Assembly (NCBI GenBank): GCA_964348015.1
Contig: CAYGBC010000050.1
Coordinates: 306,917-370,916, forward strand
Length of the DNA: 64,000 nt
From: SOIA01 sp964348015
Lineage (GTDB): Bacteria; Acidobacteriota; Aminicenantia; Aminicenantales; Aminicenantaceae
Reading direction: 5' to 3'
Numbering within the stretch: position 1 is the stretch's first letter; each line of letters opens with the position of its first letter. Position numbers and translations under genes: made by a program. Positions 1 to 8,565 of the stretch are shown piece after piece. The notes beneath the pieces are model-generated. The model ran no database searches. It was given only the letters and a program-made list of their open reading frames with translations, and had not been told where the DNA came from.

Positions 1-2025
1 ATTTTTGATGAGTTGAGGCAGAAAGGGGCCATCCAGCTGGAGGTGACTGGGGAGTCAAAGGAAATGGAAAAGCTTCTTGAGGTGGCCTACGGCCATCTTA
101 TCAAGCTGATGTGCAACACGGATATCAAATCAGATGATCAGATCAAGAAATCGAAATCCAGGTCAACCCGGCGAAGAACGACCCGGAGCACCAGGAAAAT
201 AAAAAAGATCGCATCGCGTGAACTCGCTCCGGTCCTCTTCTATTCCGGCGACTCGTTATCTCTGAGTTCATGGGTCAGTCAACTCAATCCGTTCCAAACA
301 CCCAAAGCCATATTCCCGGGATTGGGAACAGCTTGGACTCTGGAAGAGAAGCTTTCAGGGCAGGACCAGCAGAGGTCTGACGAGGGAAGCCAGAAAGCGC
401 TGAGCCTCAAAGAAGAAGGAAAAAATCATGAGGATGCGGGCGAATACATGAAAGCCATCGAGAAATACGTAAAAAGCTACGGAACTTCTCCCGAGCCTGA
501 GCTTCTCCATTCAGTGGCCAAGATTTATGACGAACATCTTCAAGACCCAGAAAGGGCGTCGCAGAATTACAGCCTGTACCTGAGAGAGGGAGAGAAAAAG
601 AATGTATTTAAGGGGCGTGAAAACATAAAAAGCACAATCCAGGAGAGGATTCAGCGTCTCAAAGAATCTGTTGAGCACCACAGCAAAGGTATGGAACTGA
701 GCATTGAGAAATCGTATCGCGAAGCCTTGATGGAGTTTGAACAATCCCAGGAAATCGCTCCGTTCTATAAGAATCTCGAGGCCATGGGATCTTGCCACGA
801 GAAATTGAATGAGAAGGAGATGTCTCTCGAGTATTACAGAAAATTTCTGGATTATGTCAAAAAATATACTGAACAGTTCGGGGAAATCGGTATCGAGCAG
901 AGAATAGAGAGAAAGATCGACAGCCTTCAGTCCGGCACAGATACTCAATCCCGGACAGGTGAGATGGCTGACAGCGAGAGCACGGGGAAAGATGCGCAGA
1001 AAGGAAGCCAGGCTGCGAAGACGGATAAAACAACAGGCTCGCAGGAAAAGGCTCAACAGGAAAAAAGCGGTTCCACAAAAGGACAAACAAAAGATGCAGG
1101 AAAGCAACGGGCTTCCTCATCGGGAAAACAGACTTCATCTCCAAGCCGCATCCCACAGCGGTCCACAAGAAGACGAGCACCCACAAGGCCAAAAACTTCA
1201 AAGAAAACCCCTGAGGTCAAGCCTCCGTTTAACTTAAAGGTCAGCTACACCTTCAAGAGAGTCAAAATGTCCGGCCATTATGAAGTGGACCTGAGGCACC
1301 GCATTAGAGAAGAGAGGATCATGGTCATGAGCGGGAACATCGGCGGTATTTACCAACGGTTCGGGGAGGACAAGAGCTATTTCAGCACGGTTTCACTGGA
1401 TGACCCGGTGTTCCAGGAAAGGACGATCGAAGTCATCCTTGACGGCCAGAACTTCGAGGATTTCAAGGAATATATCAATAGTGTTTCGGTTTTATTTAAA
1501 AAAGAGAGGTGGGGAAATCCCGCCACGACAGGAGAAGTCAAATTCTTCGATGAGCAGTTTGCGGAAAAAGGAAACCGGCTGACTTTCACCTACGGAAGAG
1601 GAGGAGAAGGCTCGACAGAATGGCTCAACTACGAATACAAGCCCAAATGGAGTTTTCACGGGGGAATTGAGTGGGAAGGCGATTGGGTGAAGACTTCGGA
1701 CTCGGTAGTCACATTAAGTCCGGTGGTCAACTACCGAAGCGTTCAGATCACGATGGACAAGGATAACATCGAAGAGAACGGCATCAAAGCCGCGGCCTTC
1801 CAGATCAAGCATCAGATCTTCGGGAAGGAGACTCTGCGAGAAGTCATCGTTGACCATGAAAAAGGTGATCCTTTGGAGGCGGAGTACAGATATTTGCATG
1901 AAGAGGGAATATTGGATTACCAGTACAAGGTCATCTGGCTTCTCAAGGATGGCAGAGAAATTCACTCGGATTGGATAAAAAAAGAAACTCCGATCATATA
2001 CGCTTTTTATCAAGAACAGGATTAA
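1..2025 (+). CDS. Tandem-family exported protein with TPR insert, N-terminus cut by window edge
   Basis: The frame is open from base 1, and its first visible residues (IFDELRQKGAIQLEVTG) align with the middle of the next two genes (e.g. ITDELRSKQMIEIDVTG), so the true start lies off the window and the TTG at 13 is not a start. 674 residues are visible. After about 120 residues comes a TPR-like helical stretch (motif EYMKAIEKYVKSY, then a second helical pair near 230-290), a Lys/Ser/Thr/Gln-rich low-complexity linker (about 310-400), and a C-terminal domain of about 270 residues shared with the following gene (ILDGQNFEDF, WLNYEYKPKWSFHGG, EGDW). I do not recognise the family. The TPR insert is absent from the two downstream paralogs. 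Function unknown; envelope location is inferred from the signal peptides of the paralogs. Confidence 0.8.
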   Translation: MFDELRQKGAIQLEVTGESKEMEKLLEVAYGHLIKLMCNTDIKSDDQIKKSKSRSTRRRTTRSTRKIKKIASRELAPVLFYSGDSLSLSSWVSQLNPFQTPKAIFPGLGTAWTLEEKLSGQDQQRSDEGSQKALSLKEEGKNHEDAGEYMKAIEKYVKSYGTSPEPELLHSVAKIYDEHLQDPERASQNYSLYLREGEKKNVFKGRENIKSTIQERIQRLKESVEHHSKGMELSIEKSYREALMEFEQSQEIAPFYKNLEAMGSCHEKLNEKEMSLEYYRKFLDYVKKYTEQFGEIGIEQRIERKIDSLQSGTDTQSRTGEMADSESTGKDAQKGSQAAKTDKTTGSQEKAQQEKSGSTKGQTKDAGKQRASSSGKQTSSPSRIPQRSTRRRAPTRPKTSKKTPEVKPPFNLKVSYTFKRVKMSGHYEVDLRHRIREERIMVMSGNIGGIYQRFGEDKSYFSTVSLDDPVFQERTIEVILDGQNFEDFKEYINSVSVLFKKERWGNPATTGEVKFFDEQFAEKGNRLTFTYGRGGEGSTEWLNYEYKPKWSFHGGIEWEGDWVKTSDSVVTLSPVVNYRSVQITMDKDNIEENGIKAAAFQIKHQIFGKETLREVIVDHEKGDPLEAEYRYLHEEGILDYQYKVIWLLKDGREIHSDWIKKETPIIYAFYQEQD

Positions 2026-2045
2026 AACACTTTGGAGGTCAAAGA

Positions 2046-3746
2046 ATGAAAACGAAAAAACGAATTATTCTTCTCTTGTGTGCATTTCTTCTGACATCAG
2101 CCATTCTCCAGGCTGAGGTTCTGCTGGACCAGGCTCCTCTTCAGATCGGGAATGCCATTCTTTTGCGAGATAGCGCATCGCCAAACACATTTTACTACAT
2201 TCCGAACAAGCCCCGGATCGCCACCTGGCCGGACGGCACCCCCAAACTGACCTTTCTCAAGTACACGAAAGCGGGGGAAAAAGAGCTCAAAGGAGGAATC
2301 CTTCACTTCTTTGTCACGTACAGCCTTACTCCGCAGGAACTGAAAAAGGTCAGGGATGAACTGAAAAAAAAGAACGAGAAGGCTATGTTGAAAGGTCCGG
2401 TGATATTTAAAAAAGGAACCTTCGGCGTGATCTCCGCTGCGGTTGGGGAAGGAGGCGCGTTTACCAGGAAAGTTATAGGAGAAGGCAAGGCCCCACTGGT
2501 CTCAGGCTCGGAAGTTTCTGTCTCTATTGCTGTCACGCCGGAAGGAGCCGCCTTTCTCGATGAGGCACTGCGACAACCGACGTATCCGGTCAGTATCCGG
2601 TTTGATATGACTTATGAGGGGCTGACTCCCAAATTTAACGCCAAAGCCAGAATTCACTGGTCTAAAGTGCGCGAATATTTTGAGGAATACAAAAAATGGA
2701 GAATCTACAAGACAAAGAAATTTTTATTCTGGAAGTGGAAAGTCCAAAAGGGAACAGGGGAGAGCCTCGATATCACGGATGAATTGCGCTCCAAACAGAT
2801 GATCGAGATCGATGTCACGGGCGAAGATGAAAACATGGAATCCATCCTTCAGACTGTGACGGACACAGTCATGCGGGAGATGTTCGAGATGAAGATCGAG
2901 CTGCCCACAGGAGCCACAGAAGAAGAGGGGGAAGAAGGAGAAGAGGAGGGAAGCCAGGATAGGGATTACGGCGTGAGCACGACGATGAAAAAAGTGAGCC
3001 GGACGGGAACAGCAGTCATCAATCTGACCAAAAGGCTCCGCCAAGATAGGGACACGGGACCGATGGACGCCAGCATCGGTGATATCCTCAGAAAATACAA
3101 GAATGATAAGCGTGTCCATGATGTCATCAACCTCGATGACCCGGACCTGGAAGACCGTACGGTTTACTCCATCCTGGACGGCGAGGATTTTGACAATTTC
3201 GGGAAATATATCAACTTCGTCACAGTGAGCTTCAAGAAAGCCCATCCTCAGGGCCAGCCAACCACCGCTGATGTCATTTTTAACGCCAAGACCTTCGCGG
3301 AAAAGGGAAACATGCTCCCCTTCGTATATCCGCGGCTTGGCGAGGGGGAGGGATGGCTCAATTATGAATACAAAACCACCTGGAGCTTTATGGGAGGCAT
3401 CAAGGTTGAGGGGGATTGGGTCAACACCGATGAACCGGCCGTGAGTCTTTCCCCACCGCACAGATACCGGACAGTGGACATCATCGCCGATGAAGAAAAC
3501 GTGGCCCAGTACAACATCAAACTGATCACGGTCACTCTCAAGAATAGAGTGTTTGGCAGGGAAAGAGTGCGGCAGGTCAAGATCATGCCCCAGCAGTCCA
3601 TGTGGGAAAAATACGAGTACAATCATGAAGAAGGAAGCCTCGATTTTTCTTACCAGATCACCTGGCTCCTGGGGGACGGGAGAACAGTGACTTCTGAATG
3701 GCAGACAACCACCGATCCCTTTGTGTACACATTGTATAAAGAGTAA
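2046..3746 (+). CDS. Exported protein of unknown family, full-length second paralog
   Basis: 566 residues from the ATG at 2046, chosen over an upstream in-frame ATG because GGAGG sits at 2034-2038 and translation then opens with a clean signal peptide (MKTKKR, a hydrophobic stretch, cleavage near LQA). The N-terminal half (AEVLLDQAPLQIG, FYYIPNKPRI) matches the third paralog. The C-terminal half (SILDGEDFDNFGKYIN, WLNYEYKTTWSFMGG, EGDW) matches the first. An acidic Glu-rich linker near residue 290 separates them. This is the only complete two-domain member here and defines the architecture. No catalytic motif or known domain recognised. It follows the first gene closely and is probably cotranscribed. 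Confidence 0.85.
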   Translation: MKTKKRIILLLCAFLLTSAILQAEVLLDQAPLQIGNAILLRDSASPNTFYYIPNKPRIATWPDGTPKLTFLKYTKAGEKELKGGILHFFVTYSLTPQELKKVRDELKKKNEKAMLKGPVIFKKGTFGVISAAVGEGGAFTRKVIGEGKAPLVSGSEVSVSIAVTPEGAAFLDEALRQPTYPVSIRFDMTYEGLTPKFNAKARIHWSKVREYFEEYKKWRIYKTKKFLFWKWKVQKGTGESLDITDELRSKQMIEIDVTGEDENMESILQTVTDTVMREMFEMKIELPTGATEEEGEEGEEEGSQDRDYGVSTTMKKVSRTGTAVINLTKRLRQDRDTGPMDASIGDILRKYKNDKRVHDVINLDDPDLEDRTVYSILDGEDFDNFGKYINFVTVSFKKAHPQGQPTTADVIFNAKTFAEKGNMLPFVYPRLGEGEGWLNYEYKTTWSFMGGIKVEGDWVNTDEPAVSLSPPHRYRTVDIIADEENVAQYNIKLITVTLKNRVFGRERVRQVKIMPQQSMWEKYEYNHEEGSLDFSYQITWLLGDGRTVTSEWQTTTDPFVYTLYKE

Positions 3747-3768
3747 GAAAACCCGCATTTAAAAAAGA

Positions 3769-4692
3769 ATGAAAAAGGGATTCGCATTTATTCTGTCTCT
3801 CTGTGTTATTCTCGTCACAAGTCCGTCAGCAGAAGTGCTCTTGGACGAGATACCATTAAAAATAGGAAAAATACTCCTCTTCAAGGACCACACGGATCCA
3901 AAAATCTTCTTTTATCTCCCCGCAGAAATCCGTGTGCCTTCAGGACCGGATAACAGGCCAAAAGTCAACTTTTTCAAGCTCAGAGAGAGGGAAGCGGCCC
4001 TGAGTTTTTTCCTCACACACGGCTTGTCTCCTGACGAATTCGACAGAATAGGAAAAAAACTCGCTGAGGAGAGACCGGGAGCCATTCTGAAGGGCCCGCT
4101 CTCGTTCTCAAAGGGGAAATTCTTTGTTTTCCACAAATCAAACGGAGCGACTGAGCTCTGGGCCAAAGGGAAAGCTCCTCTGTTTCCAAACCAGGAAATT
4201 GTTGTCACCAAAAGACTGAAAGAGCCCTTCGAATGGGATATTAGGGCTGTTTTTGTCATGGAATACGAAGGAATCACGAAAAAAATCAACGCAAAACTGC
4301 GTGTGGATTGGGATGAAATCTATGTCCAGAGCGCTTTCAGCCAAAAAACAAACTGGACTTCAGAAGAAATAAAGGAGAGCTTGATCAAACTCAAGGAGAC
4401 CAGAGCTGTACAGTTGGAGGTGACAGGAGATGAAAGCGATTTCGATGCGGCTTGGAAGGCCGCCTCCGAACACGTGATTCATCAGATATTCGATGTTCAA
4501 GAAATCCGATTGACCGAATTTCCAAAAAAAGGTCTCAAGGAGACAGGCCCTGAAATCCTTGTCTACGCGCTCAAAACAGAAAAGAAATCAGGCAGCTACC
4601 AGGTTGATTTCAACAGACGTTTCAGGGATAAACGGAAAATTGTCCTGATATCTGATATAGGCGATACGATTAAGAAAGCCCTGGGTCATTGA
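3769..4692 (+). CDS. Exported protein, third paralog lacking the C-terminal domain
   Basis: 307 residues with a signal peptide ending near SPSA. The N-terminal domain matches the preceding gene (EVLLDEIPLKIGK, FFYLPAEIRV, KGKAPLF, MEYEGITKKINAK, VQLEVTG). The protein stops after KKSGSYQVDFNRRFRDKRK, just where the other two paralogs enter their shared C-terminal domain, and bases after the stop show no remnant of that domain in the same frame. It is either a domain-loss paralog or a natural single-domain form. It starts 22 bases after the previous stop, so one transcript for the tandem set is likely. Function unknown. Confidence 0.8.
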   Translation: MKKGFAFILSLCVILVTSPSAEVLLDEIPLKIGKILLFKDHTDPKIFFYLPAEIRVPSGPDNRPKVNFFKLREREAALSFFLTHGLSPDEFDRIGKKLAEERPGAILKGPLSFSKGKFFVFHKSNGATELWAKGKAPLFPNQEIVVTKRLKEPFEWDIRAVFVMEYEGITKKINAKLRVDWDEIYVQSAFSQKTNWTSEEIKESLIKLKETRAVQLEVTGDESDFDAAWKAASEHVIHQIFDVQEIRLTEFPKKGLKETGPEILVYALKTEKKSGSYQVDFNRRFRDKRKIVLISDIGDTIKKALGH

Positions 4693-4755
4693 GTATTTTT
4701 TCATAAGACGGCCTGTCATCTTTTTATATTCCAGAATGTATAAAAGGAGGAATGA

Positions 4756-5508
4756 ATGAAAGATATTTTCAGAAAAATCATTTGTGTTATTCCGATTCTC
4801 TTTTTTACTTCACTGAACCTGACTGCTCAAGAGGTCGTTCCTGATCTTATCAGTACGAGCACAAAAAGAATTCTTCTCCCTGAAACAACAGAGCCGCTTG
4901 TTTTCATTATCAAAAGCAAGCCGGATACGGCAATCAACATAGAATTCACTGCCGATAGAAAGTTATTCACTGATTATGATAATCAGACCGAAGAGAACTT
5001 TATTTCAGATTATCTGATAATCGGCAAAGCGCCAGGCGCTCCGGCTGACAAGACTGTAGAAAAAAAATATGAACTGACTCTTGAAGATGTGAAAGCGCTG
5101 GGTCGGAGTAAGAAAAAAGAAGGATTTAAGATTTATTATCGAGCTTTAGTCCTCGGACCTGAAGATGAAGAAGGAGAATCAGCGGTCACGCACTGGTCTT
5201 TCAGTGACGATGACTTGGAGAAGGCTCCGTTCGTCTTCGTTTTTAAAACTCATGAGGCACAGATGGGATATGATTCCTTTTTAAAAGGAGAAGAGTACTT
5301 CAGGCAGGATGAATACACCAAAGCGATCGAGGAGTATGAATCCGCTTTTTTCTATTATCCTGATCCTGTGTTTATTTATAATATCGGGATATGTCATCTT
5401 CGACTGGCTACGGCGCATATCCTGGAGTTTTTAGAATACGAGGAAGTTACTGAGGAAGACCGTACGAGAGCACAGAATCTCCTCAAGAGGTTGCGTGGGG
5501 ATAAGTAG
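4756..5508 (+). CDS. Exported TPR-like protein, function unknown
   Basis: 250 residues; AGGAGG at 4745-4750 supports this ATG. There is an N-terminal signal peptide (cleavage near LTAQ). A middle beta-rich part (residues about 30-165) has no recognisable motif. A C-terminal TPR-like pair (GEEYFRQDEYTKAIEEY, then FIYNIGICHLRL) resembles the TPR stretch in the first gene of the window. It follows the three-paralog tandem by 63 bases on the same strand, and may be a partner of that set; this is inferred from position and the similar TPR only. Confidence 0.75.
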   Translation: MKDIFRKIICVIPILFFTSLNLTAQEVVPDLISTSTKRILLPETTEPLVFIIKSKPDTAINIEFTADRKLFTDYDNQTEENFISDYLIIGKAPGAPADKTVEKKYELTLEDVKALGRSKKKEGFKIYYRALVLGPEDEEGESAVTHWSFSDDDLEKAPFVFVFKTHEAQMGYDSFLKGEEYFRQDEYTKAIEEYESAFFYYPDPVFIYNIGICHLRLATAHILEFLEYEEVTEEDRTRAQNLLKRLRGDK

Positions 5509-5708
5509 GAAAATAAAATTTCTGATTCTTAATCTTTAAGGGATGAAAAAAGAATTTTTTAACTTCAGTTTCCCATAAAATTTTCCGGCAAAGGATCCTT
5601 TTTTTGATTTTTAATCATTCTTTAGAATTGATGTTTTTAGTATGAGATTCAGTTTTTTCTTGATTTTTTTCCAACTTATGGATAAAGGATAGTGAGAGGT
5701 CAAACACT

Positions 5709-6188
5709 ATGGAACACACAGATGATCTGAGAAAACCTTATCGTACGGCGGTCATAGTCAATGCCGCAGTCATCGGGACTCTGATTGCGTATGCGGTGAT
5801 AATTGAAATAATTCGGAAACAGTTGGCTCCTTTTCAGGGATTTGTGGAAATCACGAATTTTTCTGCACTTCGTTATATTTTTTATGGAGTCGCAGTGGCC
5901 AACATCTTCATCATACGAATCACTGGAGTATCGCTATTGCGAAAACGGAATTCGGACGAATTCAAACTCATCAGGCTCCAGCTCCTCAGGGCTTCAGTAG
6001 TCAATGCCGCTTTATGCGAGATCCCGGCCATACTGGGTTTCATTCTTTTTCTTTTAGTCGGTTCTGTCCGTGACTATTATCAGTTGGCCGGAGTCTCATT
6101 CATTCTCGTATTTCTCCATTTTCCGCGCTACGGAAAATGGAAAGAATGGGCCAAAAATCCGAAAAAAAACATTGCATCGTGTGGATAG
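5709..6188 (+). CDS. Small multi-pass membrane protein, unknown
   Basis: 159 residues, with GAGAGG at 5693-5698 before the ATG. About four hydrophobic segments are visible (residues about 13-33, 51-70, 95-118, 125-140), with Arg/Lys-rich loops between (LLRKRNSDEFKLIR). No family recognised and no conserved polar residues suggesting catalysis. It lies about 90 bases before the YraQ-type permease fragment on the same strand; a functional link is possible but unsupported. Confidence 0.65.
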   Translation: MEHTDDLRKPYRTAVIVNAAVIGTLIAYAVIIEIIRKQLAPFQGFVEITNFSALRYIFYGVAVANIFIIRITGVSLLRKRNSDEFKLIRLQLLRASVVNAALCEIPAILGFILFLLVGSVRDYYQLAGVSFILVFLHFPRYGKWKEWAKNPKKNIASCG

Positions 6189-6279
6189 CTGATTCCGGAG
6201 GATTCAAGCTCAGTTTTTTGTCTGGCAGATCCAGTATTGGATTTTACCTCAAATGAAAAAAAAGAGGAGGATTTCGAAC

Positions 6280-6774
6280 ATGCTCATACCCACTATAGTA
6301 ATGGCGTGTCTTGCCGTGGTGCTTCTCATTATTGGTTATTCAAGAGGGGAGGGGCAGCACATCACCGGATTGAAATCCGCCTTGAACATGACAATTGATA
6401 TTCTTCCGCTGTTGATCTTTGCTTTCATCATGGCGGGTATGATACAGACTCTTTTGCCCCAGGAACTCCTTTCGAGATGGATAGGGGAGGAGTCCGGAAT
6501 TCGAGGAATTCTCATCGGAACGATTGCCGGAGGCCTCACTCCTGGCGGACCTTATGTGAGCCTGCCGCTTGCGGCTGGTTTTTTACGTGCAGGGGCAAGC
6601 CTGGGAACGATGGTGGCCTTTATAACGGCCTGGTCGTTATGGGCGGTCGCGCGTCTGCCGATGGAAATAGGAATAATGGGATGGAAGTTCACAGCTGTTC
6701 GGCTGGTCTGCACTTTTTTCTTCCCTCCGATCGCGGGACTCCTGGCCCAGATGCTGTTTTCTGGATTGAAGTAG
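6280..6774 (+). CDS. YraQ-type permease (DUF318/PF03773-like), half-length
   Basis: 164 residues from the ATG at 6280, preferred because GAGGAGG lies at 6264-6270 with normal spacing; an in-frame ATG at 6253 has no ribosome site. The sequence has the small-residue-rich permease signature GTIAGGLTPGGPYVSLPL and several membrane helices, as in one repeat of the YraQ/DUF318 permeases (usually about 300 residues, two repeats). Known members are linked to metal or arsenical export or to thiol redox, but substrates are poorly defined. Being half-length it would probably act as a dimer; this is inference. Confidence 0.7.
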   Translation: MLIPTIVMACLAVVLLIIGYSRGEGQHITGLKSALNMTIDILPLLIFAFIMAGMIQTLLPQELLSRWIGEESGIRGILIGTIAGGLTPGGPYVSLPLAAGFLRAGASLGTMVAFITAWSLWAVARLPMEIGIMGWKFTAVRLVCTFFFPPIAGLLAQMLFSGLK

Positions 6775-6823
6775 GAAATCCTGGATTCGGGCTATTCACA
6801 AGGACTTAACTCTCTCAAATGGG

Positions 6824-7168
6824 TCAAAGTGTGTTTCTGATTTCATCCAGACATTTCTTGGATTGAGGAACCATCTCAAAAAATTTTTCCAGCTTTTCAC
6901 ATGCATAATCACTGCAGTGAGCACAGTTCTCAACGCCCTTTTCCTTTCCACATTTTCTGATTTCGCATATTCGGCTGTAATTGAAGACATTGTCGCTTTC
7001 TGTGAGGCAACCTTCGCAGTCGATGTCTTCAGGCTTGATGTCTGATTTGTATTCCTTTGACCAGATCTCTGCCACTTGGGCTCTCTTTGCATCATCATTG
7101 TCTCTCGTGGCCTGGAATGCCCCGCATTCATGACAGTTTATTCCGCAGAAAGCTGTCATTTCGTCCAT
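6824..7168 (-). CDS. DUF3795 cysteine-rich protein
   Basis: 114 residues. The pattern CGINCHECGAFQAT near the N-terminus, then CEGCL, CEIRKC and CAHCSDYACEKL, matches DUF3795, a family of small proteins with ten or so conserved cysteines, presumably metal or Fe-S binding. The function of the family is unknown. A GGAGGG ribosome site lies just upstream of the ATG. It starts 41 bases after the stop of the histidine kinase gene on the same strand, so it may be the last cistron of that regulator operon. It converges with the YraQ-type gene. Confidence 0.8.
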   Translation of the reverse strand: MDEMTAFCGINCHECGAFQATRDNDDAKRAQVAEIWSKEYKSDIKPEDIDCEGCLTESDNVFNYSRICEIRKCGKEKGVENCAHCSDYACEKLEKFFEMVPQSKKCLDEIRNTL

Positions 7169-7209
7169 TTTACCCTCCGGTAATAGTCATCGAGTCTTTT
7201 TCTTAAAAT

Positions 7210-8565
7210 TCAAAACCTCAATGTGAAAATCGTCTGGACATTCGGCTCTGAATGAACGCCTATAGATCCATTGTGCAGCCGTATGATCTGCCGCGAAAGG
7301 CTGAGCCCGATACCTGAACCCTCATCTTTTGTGGAGAAGAAAGGAATGAAGATCTTTTCCAGATTTTCCCGTGGAATTCCCGGACCGTTATCGACAACCT
7401 GAATGATAACACGACCTCTTCCGTCCATCAGGCCGTTGAGTTCTATATGTGCGTTTTTCCGTCCTTTGACTGCCTGAAAGGCATTCAACATCAAATTGAT
7501 CAAGACCTGTTCGGTGAGCTCTGGGTCGGCGGTGAGCTCAAGAGTTTCAGGATCAACTCTGACTTTCAAGCGAATGGAATTCTCTTTGATATTGGATTGC
7601 ATGAGTTTCTGAACCCGATCAAAAAGCTCTTTTATCGGAAAAATCTGAAAATTGGGCTTGGGAATCAGAGTCAGGTTTCTGTATGCATCCACAAAATGAA
7701 GAAGTCCCTGGCTTCGTTTCTGGATGGTCTTCAGGGCCTGCTGGATATCCTCCAGTGCTTCACTTTTGAACTTTTTCTGTGTCGTCTTCTTTCCATAAGT
7801 GTCCTGGATCAATCCGCTGACCGTAGACGTCAGGGAAGAAATCGGGGTGATCGAGTTCATGATTTCGTGGGTGAGGACCCGGATGAGTTTTTGCCAGGCT
7901 TCCATCTCTTTTTCTTCCAATTCGCTATGAATATTTTGTAGGGAAACCAGCGAAAATTTCTGTCCTCTTAATTTGAACTCAGTGGCATATAAGGCGAGGT
8001 GCAGTAATTCATTCTCATATTCCACTTTAACGAGCGCGCTTTCTCTTGATTTTAAGTCCAGCATAGTCTTCACCAGAGTCTTGCTGAGCGATTCGAGTGA
8101 TTTGATGTTTTTAAGCCTGGCGACTCCCAACAGTCTTTTCGCTGCAGTGTTGATCAGCTCAACTTCTCCATCCGACTGAAAGGCAATCAACCCGATGCCT
8201 ACGTGCTGAACGACGGTCTGCAGATACTGGAAGTGTTCCTCCTTTTCGGACCGCGTCTTGCGAAACGCTGCCATGACATCTGAAAACGCATCCTTCAGCG
8301 CATCGAAAGATGGACCAAATCCTTTATCTCTGAATGACTGGGAAAAATCCCCGTATTTGATGGATTCGAAAAATCGAGTCAGGTCTCTGTTCGTTTTTTC
8401 GACATACCGGATGAGGTCGAAAATTTGAAACAGGATGATTATGCCTAAAATAAAGAGCGCCGTGTACAAACTGGTCCGAAATAAAAGAAAAAAGAAGATG
8501 TAGATCGATGCTCCGATAAGGAGAATTCGAACAAGGCAGTTGATCCTGAAGCGATTAAAGACCAT
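7210..8565 (-). CDS. Sensor histidine kinase, NtrY-like
   Basis: 451 residues from the ATG at 8565 (MVFNRFRINCLV), which overlaps the end of the response regulator gene by 11 bases, implying translational coupling; a longer frame starting at 8637 would run deep into the regulator. Two adjacent membrane helices (residues about 10-55) with almost no periplasmic loop are followed by a PAS-like region, HisKA with H-box HEIMNSITP, and HATPase_c with N-box NLMLNAFQAV, G1 DNGPGIP and G2 GSGIGLSLSRQI. The lack of an external sensor domain suggests sensing within the membrane or cytosol. It should phosphorylate the adjacent sigma-54 activator and so control the divergent efflux operon. Confidence 0.9.
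   Translation of the reverse strand: MVFNRFRINCLVRILLIGASIYIFFFLLFRTSLYTALFILGIIILFQIFDLIRYVEKTNRDLTRFFESIKYGDFSQSFRDKGFGPSFDALKDAFSDVMAAFRKTRSEKEEHFQYLQTVVQHVGIGLIAFQSDGEVELINTAAKRLLGVARLKNIKSLESLSKTLVKTMLDLKSRESALVKVEYENELLHLALYATEFKLRGQKFSLVSLQNIHSELEEKEMEAWQKLIRVLTHEIMNSITPISSLTSTVSGLIQDTYGKKTTQKKFKSEALEDIQQALKTIQKRSQGLLHFVDAYRNLTLIPKPNFQIFPIKELFDRVQKLMQSNIKENSIRLKVRVDPETLELTADPELTEQVLINLMLNAFQAVKGRKNAHIELNGLMDGRGRVIIQVVDNGPGIPRENLEKIFIPFFSTKDEGSGIGLSLSRQIIRLHNGSIGVHSEPNVQTIFTLRF

Noticed and set aside
511..1201. Long minus-strand open frames opposite the first gene
   Set aside because: They overlap a protein with clear paralogs on the plus strand and show low-complexity translations; antisense shadows.
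5592..5603. AAAGGATCCTTT palindrome followed by Ts, as a terminator of the first gene cluster
   Set aside because: As an RNA hairpin it has only four closing pairs and a minimal loop; too weak to call an intrinsic terminator.
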